Assembly (NCBI GenBank): GCA_039933785.1
Contig: JBDTNL010000064.1
Location: 1 to 22,646 of the forward strand
Length of the DNA: 22,646 nucleotides
Origin: JBDTNL01 sp039933785
GTDB taxonomy: Bacteria; Acidobacteriota; Thermoanaerobaculia; Multivoradales; JAGPDF01
Direction: 5' to 3'
Both the position numbers and the translations under genes were made by a program. Below the pieces are notes generated by a model. It did not search any database. It had not been told where the DNA came from and saw only the letters and a program-made list of their open reading frames with translations. Below are positions 1 to 6,539 of the stretch, one piece after another (the first letter of the stretch is position 1; each line of letters opens with the position of its first letter).

Positions 1-236
1 GCGACGACCAGGCCGGCGCCCCAGAGCGGCATCCACAGACTGAGCACCGCGATGCTCACGAACACCAGCACGGCGAGGAGGACCGCGGCGACGGCGAGCG
101 CGATCAGGACCATGAGCAGCCCGCGCACCACGCGTTTCCCCGCCGCCGTGAGGTCTTCGCTCAAGGCGTCGAACTCGGCACGCAGCACGCCGAAGAACGC
201 CGTATTGATCGCTCGGAGCTGATCGAAAATTTTCAC
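1..236 (-). CDS. Holin-X-like small membrane protein (partial)
   Basis: This is the N-terminal part (about 78 residues) of a protein whose 3' end lies outside the window. It starts at GTG, with GGAG (243-246) 6 nt upstream and only 22 nt after the stop of the preceding VWFA-related gene, so it is probably cotranscribed with it. The sequence begins MKIFDQLRAI, has a short amphipathic stretch, then from about residue 41 a long hydrophobic segment rich in Leu, Val and Ala, followed by more apolar sequence up to the edge. This layout resembles the phage_holin_3_6 / Actinobacterial Holin-X family, which is widespread on bacterial chromosomes with no proven lytic role. Nothing nearby is phage-like, so I would not read it as a prophage holin. 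The family assignment rests on the overall pattern only. Confidence 0.55.
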   Translation of the reverse strand, partial: MKIFDQLRAINTAFFGVLRAEFDALSEDLTAAGKRVVRGLLMVLIALAVAAVLLAVLVFVSIAVLSLWMPLWGAGLVV

Positions 237-258
237 TGGGCACTCCGGCCAGCGAAAA

Positions 259-1971
259 TCATGGACGGCCTCCGCCGATATTGACCGTGCGCAGCAGGAA
301 CGACGCCGTGGTCGCAACCTCGTCGCGAACCGCGACCCCCAGCTTCTGCTCGCCCGGCGGCATGAGCAGCTTGAGCTCGTAGGAGTAGTACTGCTTCTGC
401 GCCGTCTCGACCTGTGCCGTCGGCACCTGGATCGGAACGGTGGTTTCCTGCACCGGGGTGCGATCGCCCTTCCCGTCCATCACTCCGACGAAAATCTTCG
501 CCCGCGCCGCCTGGCCGGTTTCGTTGGGCACCAGGGCAAGCTTGCCGATCGGCATCTTCACCACCACCGGCACCAGGAAGTTGCCGTCGTCGCGCGGCGA
601 GGGCTGGCCGATCTCGAGCTTGATGTCGAGCGGGTTTTGCTCGTAGCTGAAGAGCAGCGACGACATGACACCGTCGGCCATGCGCGCCTCGTTGGTCTTG
701 TCACGGTAGCCGTCGCGATGGCGCAGAGCGACGCCTTTCGTCTTCACCCTCAGCTTGACGTCGATCTTGTGATACCTCCCATCGCCGGCATGCGCCGGGG
801 TGTAGCCCAGCGAGTAGTAGGTGTCGAAGTCGAGCGCCACGCGGTCGAGCGCCGGTCCCACGTTGTTGGTGTTCAGGATGGCCATGCCGCCGGTCGACTC
901 GGCCAGCATCTGGAGCGGCGCCTGCACGTTCGAGGTGGTGATCTGGTCGATGAATGCGGTGCCCGGAGTCTGGCTCTGGACGTCCGTGCTCGACGCCGAG
1001 CGCAAGCCCGCGGCATCGATGGTGTAGAACGTGACCCGGTTGGCGTTGGCGTCGGCGGCGAGCTCCTGGAACTTGCGGCTGGCATCCCATTCCTGGGTCT
1101 CGAGCAGGCTCACCTGCTCGCGGAATTTCTCCTGCAGGACGTAGTAGATGTCCTCGCCCGGGCGCATGGCCAGTCCATCGCTCACGTACAGCAGCGCCTT
1201 GCGGCCGGGAAGCCCGGCGAGCGAGCCGACGAAGTCCTTGAGCGCCGAGACCGTGAACGCCAGGTCGTTCGACATCGACTCGGAGTACGCCCGCACGCGG
1301 CCCGCCATCTCAGCATAGGACTGCGCGTCGTCGATCTCCTTGATCAGGTCACGCCGATCGCCGTCGGCGGAGACCCCCTGGGCCGAGACTTTCTCGAGCT
1401 CGAAGGTCGCCGCGGCGATCGCCTGCGCGTCGGTGGTGAACGTCCGGCGAATGTGCAGCTCGCGGTCGTAAGAGACCAGCATGACGCTGTCGCCCTTATG
1501 CACCTTTTGCGAGAGAAACGCCCGCACATCACGCAACACGCGGTTGCGGTTGAACGGGCGGAGGTTGAAATTGTCGATGTAGACCACCAGGTGCAGCCGT
1601 TGATCGTCCGGCGGAAGCTCCGCGGCCACCGGCTCGCCCGCCGCCGGCGCCACCGCGGTAGGGTCGGGCGTGTTCGCCTTGCCGCCATCCACGGCATAGA
1701 AGTTGGTGATCGCGACCGGCTTGCCGTCTTCGCTGATCTGGAAGTCAGCCGGCTTGAGTCCGTGGATCCGGTTGCCCTGCTTGTCGGTGACGTAGACGTC
1801 GACGTTCACCACGTTGACACTGACCGCTTCGAAGAACTCCTCTCCCGAGGAGGGCGCCGTCGGGGTTGCCGCCGCACCGGACGGAGGACTCGTGGCGGGC
1901 TGGGCACTGGCGACGAAACAAAACATCAGGGCCGGAAGCGAGGCCCACCTGAGTTTGCGAGAATCGGTCAA
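259..1971 (-). CDS. Exported VWFA-related domain protein (copy 1)
   Basis: A 570-residue protein with an N-terminal signal peptide (hydrophobic core about residues 8-23, AQPA cleavage region). The start is TTG, chosen because a perfect AGGAGG (1977-1982) lies 5 nt upstream. After the signal comes the small beta domain typical of the VWFA-related Acidobacterial family (VYVTDKQGNRIHGLKPADF, then EDGKP), a von Willebrand A-like domain beginning LHLVVYIDNFN, and the characteristic segment YYSLGYTP near residue 390. The canonical MIDAS motif DxSxS is not present; it reads DNFN, so classical metal-dependent ligand binding is doubtful. It lies downstream of a paralogue (2027-3736) on the same strand, with a 54-nt gap holding a possible promoter of its own. 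Members of this family are exported; their ligand is unknown. The family call is firm, the function open. Confidence 0.88.
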   Translation of the reverse strand: MTDSRKLRWASLPALMFCFVASAQPATSPPSGAAATPTAPSSGEEFFEAVSVNVVNVDVYVTDKQGNRIHGLKPADFQISEDGKPVAITNFYAVDGGKANTPDPTAVAPAAGEPVAAELPPDDQRLHLVVYIDNFNLRPFNRNRVLRDVRAFLSQKVHKGDSVMLVSYDRELHIRRTFTTDAQAIAAATFELEKVSAQGVSADGDRRDLIKEIDDAQSYAEMAGRVRAYSESMSNDLAFTVSALKDFVGSLAGLPGRKALLYVSDGLAMRPGEDIYYVLQEKFREQVSLLETQEWDASRKFQELAADANANRVTFYTIDAAGLRSASSTDVQSQTPGTAFIDQITTSNVQAPLQMLAESTGGMAILNTNNVGPALDRVALDFDTYYSLGYTPAHAGDGRYHKIDVKLRVKTKGVALRHRDGYRDKTNEARMADGVMSSLLFSYEQNPLDIKLEIGQPSPRDDGNFLVPVVVKMPIGKLALVPNETGQAARAKIFVGVMDGKGDRTPVQETTVPIQVPTAQVETAQKQYYSYELKLLMPPGEQKLGVAVRDEVATTASFLLRTVNIGGGRP

Positions 1972-1976
1972 AGCGT

Positions 1977-1982
1977 CCTCCT
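1977..1982 (-). promoter_or_regulatory. Shine-Dalgarno deciding the TTG start of the VWFA protein
   Basis: On the minus strand this reads AGGAGG, a full anti-16S match, 5 nt before TTG at 1969-1971. No ATG in the frame is positioned to use it, so it fixes the start at TTG. Confidence 0.85.
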
Positions 1983-1992
1983 AAAAGACCAA

Positions 1993-1998
1993 AGTATA
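1993..1998 (-). promoter_or_regulatory. Possible -10 box upstream of VWFA copy 1
   Basis: The minus strand reads TATACT (5/6 to TATAAT) in the gap between the two VWFA genes. A transcript starting about 7 nt downstream would have a roughly 15-nt leader that still contains the AGGAGG. No convincing -35 hexamer lies 16-18 nt upstream, so this is a weak call. If real, copy 1 can be expressed apart from copy 2. Confidence 0.35.
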
Positions 1999-2026
1999 GA
2001 AGTCTGGGGCCGCGGCCACTCGTCGA

Positions 2027-3736
2027 CTACGGAGTGACCTCGAGCGTGCTGGACAGCAGGCTCCCGCTGGCCTTGTCGTAGAGCGCCACCACCAGGCTCT
2101 GCTTCGCCTTGCGCAGCTCCAGCGTGGTCTCGTAGCGCGAAACCTGCCCCGGCGCGGGATTGCCATGGCCGGCGATTTTCACCGGTATCACCGAGACCTC
2201 CGAGCGCCGACCGTTCTCGTCCAGCGCCGCGACCCGCAACTCCAGCTCGGCCATCGTCTGGCCCGCGATGGTCAGCATCGTCAACTGATCCAAGGGAATG
2301 AAAATCGTCAACGGAAGCTTGAACGTGCTCCGGCTGGCCTTGAGGGGCTTGCCCAGCTCGACGCGCAGCGGATGCGTCGTGGGCGGATTACCGAACAGCA
2401 GCGCGCTCTCCACCTGCATCGAGACCTCACTCGATCGAGAGAAGTCGAGGAAGCCCTCGCGCGAACGGATCTTGAGCCCTGGGCGCCGGACTTCGAGCTT
2501 CACCGAGTAGCGATGGTCGTCGCCTTTGCGCTGCGGGGTGAATCCCAGCCAATAGTAGGAACGGGTATCGCCCACCACGGTCTCGAAGGCCTTGTCGCGC
2601 AGGCCGTTCAGCAGCGCCTTGCCGCCGGTTTGCCGGGCGATGTAGAGCATGGTGGTCTCGCCGTCCTGCTCGCGATTGCGCGCGTTGAGCGTGGTCGTCG
2701 CGGCGTCGTCCACGGTCTGATCCTCGGCATCGAGGCCCGAGCCCTGGAGGCCCGGCACGTCGACCGGATAGACCGTATAGCCGAGCAGATTCGCGGTGTC
2801 ACTCAGGGGTCGGATGAGCTTGTCGCCGCTCGGAATGGACGGCTCGCTCACCAACTTGGTGAGGTCGTTGATTACATACTGCGGCGGATCGTAGGGCCAG
2901 CTGCCGGAGAGCAGGAGCATGACCTTTCGGCCCGGCGGCGCCGCGAAGCTGCGCAGCGTCGCCACCGCGGCGTCCACGGCGCCGGAGACCTGAGCCGCCA
3001 GGTCTTCGGCGAACGACCGGTCGGAAAGCTCGAGCTGCGTGGTTACCGTCCCAGCCCCGAGCGTCGATGCCACGTTTCCGAAGCTCTGGTCGCGCAGCTG
3101 CCGATCGCGGTCGGCGCTGCGCAGCTCGGTGATCCGGCGCAGCCCGTAGGCCGGACGGTCTTTGGCCTTCTCCAGCACGCGCTCGAGCGCCGGCACCGAC
3201 TGGCTCCAGGTGGTCAACATGTCGAGCTTGCGACCGTCGTACGCGACCACGGCCATGCGGTCTTCCGGCGAGAGACGCGCTAATTCACTACGCAGCTTGT
3301 CCAGGGTCCGGTTGCGATCGGCGGCGACCGGGAAGAAATCGTCGACGAACACCAGATAACTCGTGCCGACGGGGGTTCCGGGCTGGAGACTGGGCATGCC
3401 GCTGGTCACGGGAGCCCCGCCGGCCGTCGCGGTGCGTTCGACGGCCTGACCGCCACTCACTTCGGTGAAGTACTCGATCGGCACTTCCTTGCCGTCCACG
3501 CGCAAGAGAAAGTCGGCGGGCGTCAGGCCATTGACCCGGTTGCCGCTCTTGTCGACCACCACCGCCTCGAGGTTCACCACCCGCACGTCGAGCGTTTCGC
3601 CGAAGCTCGGCGACGCGATCGAAGTCGGCGGAGGCGCGGGCGCCTGGGCGGCGGAGGATAGTGACGAGGCCACGACGAGCAGCCCGCAGCCCAGGGCCGC
3701 GCGCGTTCGAGTCCACGAATTTCCGGGCAAAGGCAT
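2027..3736 (-). CDS. Exported VWFA-related domain protein (copy 2)
   Basis: A 569-residue paralogue of the gene downstream. I place the start at the ATG giving MPLPGNSWTR rather than an upstream in-frame ATG at 3787. The inner start has AAGGAG (3745-3750) 8 nt before it and puts the signal peptide at the N-terminus (hydrophobic about residues 14-30, SSAAQA cleavage). Domains follow copy 1: an N-terminal beta domain (VVVDKSGNRVNGLTPADF, VDGKEVP), a VWA-like domain starting YLVFVDDFFP, and the family segment YYWLGFTPQRKGDDHRY. As in copy 1, the MIDAS DxSxS is degenerate (DDFF). It lies 106 nt after the YpdA-like gene, so it may be read from that operon or from a promoter I could not identify. 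The tandem arrangement suggests duplication of a secreted or cell-surface protein of unknown ligand. Confidence 0.88.
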   Translation of the reverse strand: MPLPGNSWTRTRAALGCGLLVVASSLSSAAQAPAPPPTSIASPSFGETLDVRVVNLEAVVVDKSGNRVNGLTPADFLLRVDGKEVPIEYFTEVSGGQAVERTATAGGAPVTSGMPSLQPGTPVGTSYLVFVDDFFPVAADRNRTLDKLRSELARLSPEDRMAVVAYDGRKLDMLTTWSQSVPALERVLEKAKDRPAYGLRRITELRSADRDRQLRDQSFGNVASTLGAGTVTTQLELSDRSFAEDLAAQVSGAVDAAVATLRSFAAPPGRKVMLLLSGSWPYDPPQYVINDLTKLVSEPSIPSGDKLIRPLSDTANLLGYTVYPVDVPGLQGSGLDAEDQTVDDAATTTLNARNREQDGETTMLYIARQTGGKALLNGLRDKAFETVVGDTRSYYWLGFTPQRKGDDHRYSVKLEVRRPGLKIRSREGFLDFSRSSEVSMQVESALLFGNPPTTHPLRVELGKPLKASRSTFKLPLTIFIPLDQLTMLTIAGQTMAELELRVAALDENGRRSEVSVIPVKIAGHGNPAPGQVSRYETTLELRKAKQSLVVALYDKASGSLLSSTLEVTP

Positions 3737-3744
3737 GGGATTCG

Positions 3745-3750
3745 CTCCTT
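3745..3750 (-). promoter_or_regulatory. Shine-Dalgarno deciding the start of VWFA copy 2
   Basis: The minus strand reads AAGGAG, 8 nt before the ATG at 3734-3736. It lies inside the longer reading frame that begins at 3787 and argues for the shorter form, which has its signal peptide at the N-terminus. Confidence 0.7.
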
Positions 3751-3842
3751 CTCGCGCCGCCAGCGCGGATTCGCCTATGAAGTCCATAAGATCGCTGCAA
3801 TACGCGTACCCAATCGGCTGCCCCGCTGCCGTCGGGAGTCGA

Positions 3843-4844
3843 TCAGCGCACCGTCTCCAAGGGGCGACGCAGTCGTCCGAGCAGGTGCTGCACGATACGT
3901 CCGCCGTGATCGCGAGAGTTTTCGATGAAGATCTTGCCCGTATCGCGTCCCGACTGCAGGGTCCCGGCCACGTAGACGCCCGGGGTGTTCGATTCGCAGG
4001 TCGATGGGTCGTGGTCTGGAATCAGGGTCACCGGATCCACATGGACGCCGAAACGGCGCAACAACTCAGCATCCGGCGTATAGCCGATCAGGACATAAAC
4101 GCAGTCCGCGGTCAGAGATTCCCGCCCGCGCGGCGTCTCGAGCTCGACCTGGTGGTCGGCGAATGCCACGACGCGGCTTTCCATGCGGGAGTCGATCTGG
4201 CCCGCCGCCAGACGATTCTCGATGTCCGGCTTCACCCAGTACTTGACCGTCGGCTTGACCGCCGCCCCGCGATGCACCAGCGTCACCCGGCTGCCATTGC
4301 GCCAGAGCTCGAGCGCCACCTCGGCCGCCGAGTTGCCGCCGCCCACGACCACCACGTGCTCGCCGAAATGGCCGTAGGGCTCGAGGTAGCGACCCCGCAC
4401 CCACGGCAGGTCCTCACCCGGGACGCCCAAGCGACGAGCCTGCCCGAAGTAACCGGTCGCGAGCGCCACGGCTCGCGTGCGGCGCAAGCGCTCGCGGCCG
4501 TCGTCGCCGCGGCTCGAGACCACGAAGCCAGCGCCATCGGCGCGCGCGGAGAGCATTTCCTCGTGCAGCGCGAACGGCAGGTCGTAGCGTGTCGCGACCC
4601 CGCGGTAGTACACCAGTGCCTGTTGGCGGTTGGGTTTGTCGTCCGGCACCGAGAACGGCATGCCGGCGATCTCCAGCAGGTCGCGGGTGGTGAAGAACGT
4701 CATGTTGGTCGGAAAGTCGAGCAGCGCCTGGGTCACCGCGCCGCGGTCGGCGATGAGGAATTGCAGATTCGCCTGACGGGCTTCGGCGCCGATCGCGAGC
4801 CCGGTAGGGCCCGCCCCAACCACCAGCAGATCGAGGTCGGACAT
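3843..4844 (-). CDS. YpdA/Bdr-like FAD-NAD(P)H oxidoreductase
   Basis: A 333-residue flavoprotein of the thioredoxin-reductase-like group, closest in pattern to YpdA, the NADPH-dependent bacillithiol disulfide reductase. The FAD Rossmann motif GAGPTG is at residues 10-15, with downstream hallmarks FPTNMTFF, RQQALVYYR and ATGYFGQ. The NADPH motif GGGNSA is at 168-173, and YVLIGYTPD and VYVAGT are near the C-terminus. It lacks the CxxC of thioredoxin reductases, as YpdA does. The position equal to the YpdA redox cysteine (Cys14 in the Staphylococcus aureus enzyme) is Thr14, so disulfide chemistry by that residue is not possible. The start is the ATG 7 nt after the lgt stop; a longer form from 4880 would run back into lgt. 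It is the third gene of a cytochrome c-lgt operon. The substrate is unknown. Confidence 0.8.
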   Translation of the reverse strand: MSDLDLLVVGAGPTGLAIGAEARQANLQFLIADRGAVTQALLDFPTNMTFFTTRDLLEIAGMPFSVPDDKPNRQQALVYYRGVATRYDLPFALHEEMLSARADGAGFVVSSRGDDGRERLRRTRAVALATGYFGQARRLGVPGEDLPWVRGRYLEPYGHFGEHVVVVGGGNSAAEVALELWRNGSRVTLVHRGAAVKPTVKYWVKPDIENRLAAGQIDSRMESRVVAFADHQVELETPRGRESLTADCVYVLIGYTPDAELLRRFGVHVDPVTLIPDHDPSTCESNTPGVYVAGTLQSGRDTGKIFIENSRDHGGRIVQHLLGRLRRPLETVR

Positions 4845-4851
4845 CCGCGCC

Positions 4852-5676
4852 TCAGCTCGCCTCGGCGCCGGCCGCGGCACCGCGACGGCGCGCGAATCCC
4901 AGTCCGACCAGAGCGATCAGAACCGCGGCACTGATGACCTGCGCGAGAGTGAATCCGCCGAACAGGCGATCGTCCTTGGCGCGCAGGAACTCAACCGCGA
5001 ACCGCTCGCAGGCGAGCAGGCTCAGGACCACGATCGCGGTGGTTCCGGAGGGAGTGCCGGAGGCTCGCTGGCGCCGCAGTAGCTTCCAGCCGATGCCCCA
5101 GATCATCAAGGCCAAGGCGGTCTCGTAGAGCTGCGTCGGATGAACGGCGAGGACGGTGTCCCCGGAGACGCCAGCCGGGACTGGCACACCAAACTGGCTG
5201 TGCAGGGTGTCGGCCGTCGACGGCGACGGACCGACCTTGAACTTCACGCCCCAGGGCGCGTCGGTGGGAACACCGTAGTCGTCGCCAACCAGGAAACAAC
5301 CGATTCGCCCGATCGCGTAGCCCAGGGCCAAGGCGGGCGTCGCGGCGTCGAGCGTCGGCCAGATCGGCAGGCGCCGCCGGACCATCACGAAGATCACGCA
5401 CGCGGCGCCCAAGAGGAAGCCGCCGTACCAGACCAGGCCCGCGCGGTCGAACAGCACATGCCAGTCGCGGTAGAGAATCGCGAAGTAGATCTTGGCGCCC
5501 GCGATACCACCCAAGCCACCGGCGAAGAGCAGCGCGCTCGCGTCGTCCTCCTCGCCGGCGCGCGCCACCTTGAAGCCACTGCGCAGCTGCAGATACGCCG
5601 CCCAGAAGGCAAGCACGAGCAGCACTCCGAACGGGCTCACCGAAAACGAGCCGATGTGAAAAACCTCCTCGATCAA
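4852..5676 (-). CDS. lgt: Prolipoprotein diacylglyceryl transferase (divergent)
   Basis: Lgt transfers diacylglycerol from phosphatidylglycerol to the lipobox cysteine of prolipoproteins in the inner membrane. The 274-residue product has several hydrophobic segments, the signature region GRIGCFLVGDDYG (residues 123-135), VHPTQLYE (178-185) and ERFAVEFLR (224-232). Length and order match the family. Deviations from the usual signature are visible: the Asn of GRxGNF is Cys127, and the periplasmic 'HGG' seen in Escherichia coli Lgt is YGG (84-86). The start is TTG, overlapping the cytochrome gene stop as TTGA, with AAGGGAG 7 nt upstream. Translational coupling with the preceding gene is likely. 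This is either a divergent functional Lgt or an Lgt paralogue; I cannot tell whether another copy exists. Confidence 0.85.
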   Translation of the reverse strand: MIEEVFHIGSFSVSPFGVLLVLAFWAAYLQLRSGFKVARAGEEDDASALLFAGGLGGIAGAKIYFAILYRDWHVLFDRAGLVWYGGFLLGAACVIFVMVRRRLPIWPTLDAATPALALGYAIGRIGCFLVGDDYGVPTDAPWGVKFKVGPSPSTADTLHSQFGVPVPAGVSGDTVLAVHPTQLYETALALMIWGIGWKLLRRQRASGTPSGTTAIVVLSLLACERFAVEFLRAKDDRLFGGFTLAQVISAAVLIALVGLGFARRRGAAAGAEAS

Positions 5677-6500
5677 CTTCCCGCTCCCTTCTCAGTCTTC
5701 GCCGGTGCCGCGAGATCGACGAGCTCGTGCGTGCCGCCGGCGGTCTTCCCCAACCAGTCGATGTAGGCCACGACCGCGTCGAGGTCATCCTTCGACAGAT
5801 GATCGCCGAAGGCCGGCATGGCGATCTTCTGGCGCCTCCAGAACCACGTCGCGAACGGCAATCCCGCAACCCGCGGGCTCGAGCCGGTCTTGATCCACGC
5901 ACGCAGCTCGGTGTCGTTCTTGACCAGATCGTGGAAGTCGGGACCGTAAAACGCCGGAATGTAGCCGAAAGGCGACCGCGGATTGCGCAGCCCACCCGCC
6001 CCGCCGACGTTGTGGCACGACATACATTGCTGACGAGCCACTTCCTCGCCGCGCTTCGTGACCTCGTCGCCAGGCGAGAAATAGTCGTCCACCGCCAGCA
6101 GGTACGCCTGCAAGGCCTCGATTTCAGCCTCGTCGACCGAATCCTTGAAGGCCGGCATGTGAATCAACTGCAGCTTGCGCTCGGCCTCGTGCTTGGGATC
6201 GGCGCGGCGCGCGGCGGTGTTGCCATCGCGGATCCACTCGAGAATTTCCTCGGGACGGTCGATGTACATCATGAGATTTCCGCCGGCGAACGACGGCACG
6301 GTCTCGGCTGGACTCCCCGGGTTGGTGAGCTCACGGTTGTTGGGCGCGGAATGGCAGTTGAAGCAGCCGTGTTCGTTGGCCTCGCGCATGCCGCGCCAGA
6401 TCGGATTGTCGGCCCGGTGGCGCATGGCCGCCGGGAGGGCCAAGGCGCCCAAGCCGACCGCGACCAACCCCGTGAGACCGACGAAAGCCAAGCGACGCAT
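5673..6500 (-). CDS. Membrane-anchored diheme cytochrome c
   Basis: A 275-residue periplasmic electron carrier with a single N-terminal hydrophobic segment (about residues 4-25) that may be an uncleaved anchor or a signal peptide. Two class I cytochrome c modules follow. The first has heme motif CFNCH (46-50) and a probable distal Met ligand at 115 in HMPAFKD. The second has CMSCH (159-163) and Met228 in AMPAFGD. The spacing of each CxxCH to its Met fits low-spin His/Met c-type hemes. It is the first gene of an operon with lgt and the YpdA-like flavoprotein and is divergent from a GlcD-type FAD oxidase only 39 nt away. An electron-transfer link to either is plausible but not shown. No Shine-Dalgarno precedes the ATG; a TACGAT box sits 8 nt before it. 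Confidence 0.85.
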   Translation of the reverse strand: MRRLAFVGLTGLVAVGLGALALPAAMRHRADNPIWRGMREANEHGCFNCHSAPNNRELTNPGSPAETVPSFAGGNLMMYIDRPEEILEWIRDGNTAARRADPKHEAERKLQLIHMPAFKDSVDEAEIEALQAYLLAVDDYFSPGDEVTKRGEEVARQQCMSCHNVGGAGGLRNPRSPFGYIPAFYGPDFHDLVKNDTELRAWIKTGSSPRVAGLPFATWFWRRQKIAMPAFGDHLSKDDLDAVVAYIDWLGKTAGGTHELVDLAAPAKTEKGAGS

Positions 6501-6508
6501 CGGCCGGC

Positions 6509-6514
6509 ATCGTA
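6509..6514 (-). promoter_or_regulatory. -10-like box, probably leaderless start of cytochrome c
   Basis: The minus strand reads TACGAT, a TANNNT box, with 8 nt between it and the ATG. Initiation at the usual distance would begin the mRNA at or next to the start codon. There is no Shine-Dalgarno and no room for one. Confidence 0.5.
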
Positions 6515-6525
6515 TCGCAGCGCGT

Positions 6526-6531
6526 CATAAT
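6526..6531 (+). promoter_or_regulatory. -10-like box, probably leaderless start of the GlcD-type gene
   Basis: CATAAT (5/6 to TATAAT) lies 8 nt before the ATG at 6540. It overlaps the region upstream of the divergent cytochrome gene, so both promoters share a 39-nt intergenic segment. No Shine-Dalgarno is present. Confidence 0.5.
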
Positions 6532-6539
6532 CGACCCGG

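Noticed and set aside
1..236. Prophage remnant suggested by the holin-like protein
   Set aside because: Holin-X-like proteins are common chromosomal genes, and no endolysin, integrase or structural gene is nearby.
637..2037. Long plus-strand open frame of 466 codons opposite VWFA copy 1
   Set aside because: It is antisense to a gene with signal peptide, Shine-Dalgarno and family motifs; its translation is Arg/His/Val-rich with no recognisable domain, as expected from GC-rich codon shadows.
3843..4844. Thioredoxin reductase
   Set aside because: No CxxC active site; the motif set and length fit YpdA better.
3465..4934. Plus-strand open frame of 489 codons across the YpdA-like gene
   Set aside because: It covers several real minus-strand features including the gap, and its translation is low-complexity Arg/His/Ala without motifs.
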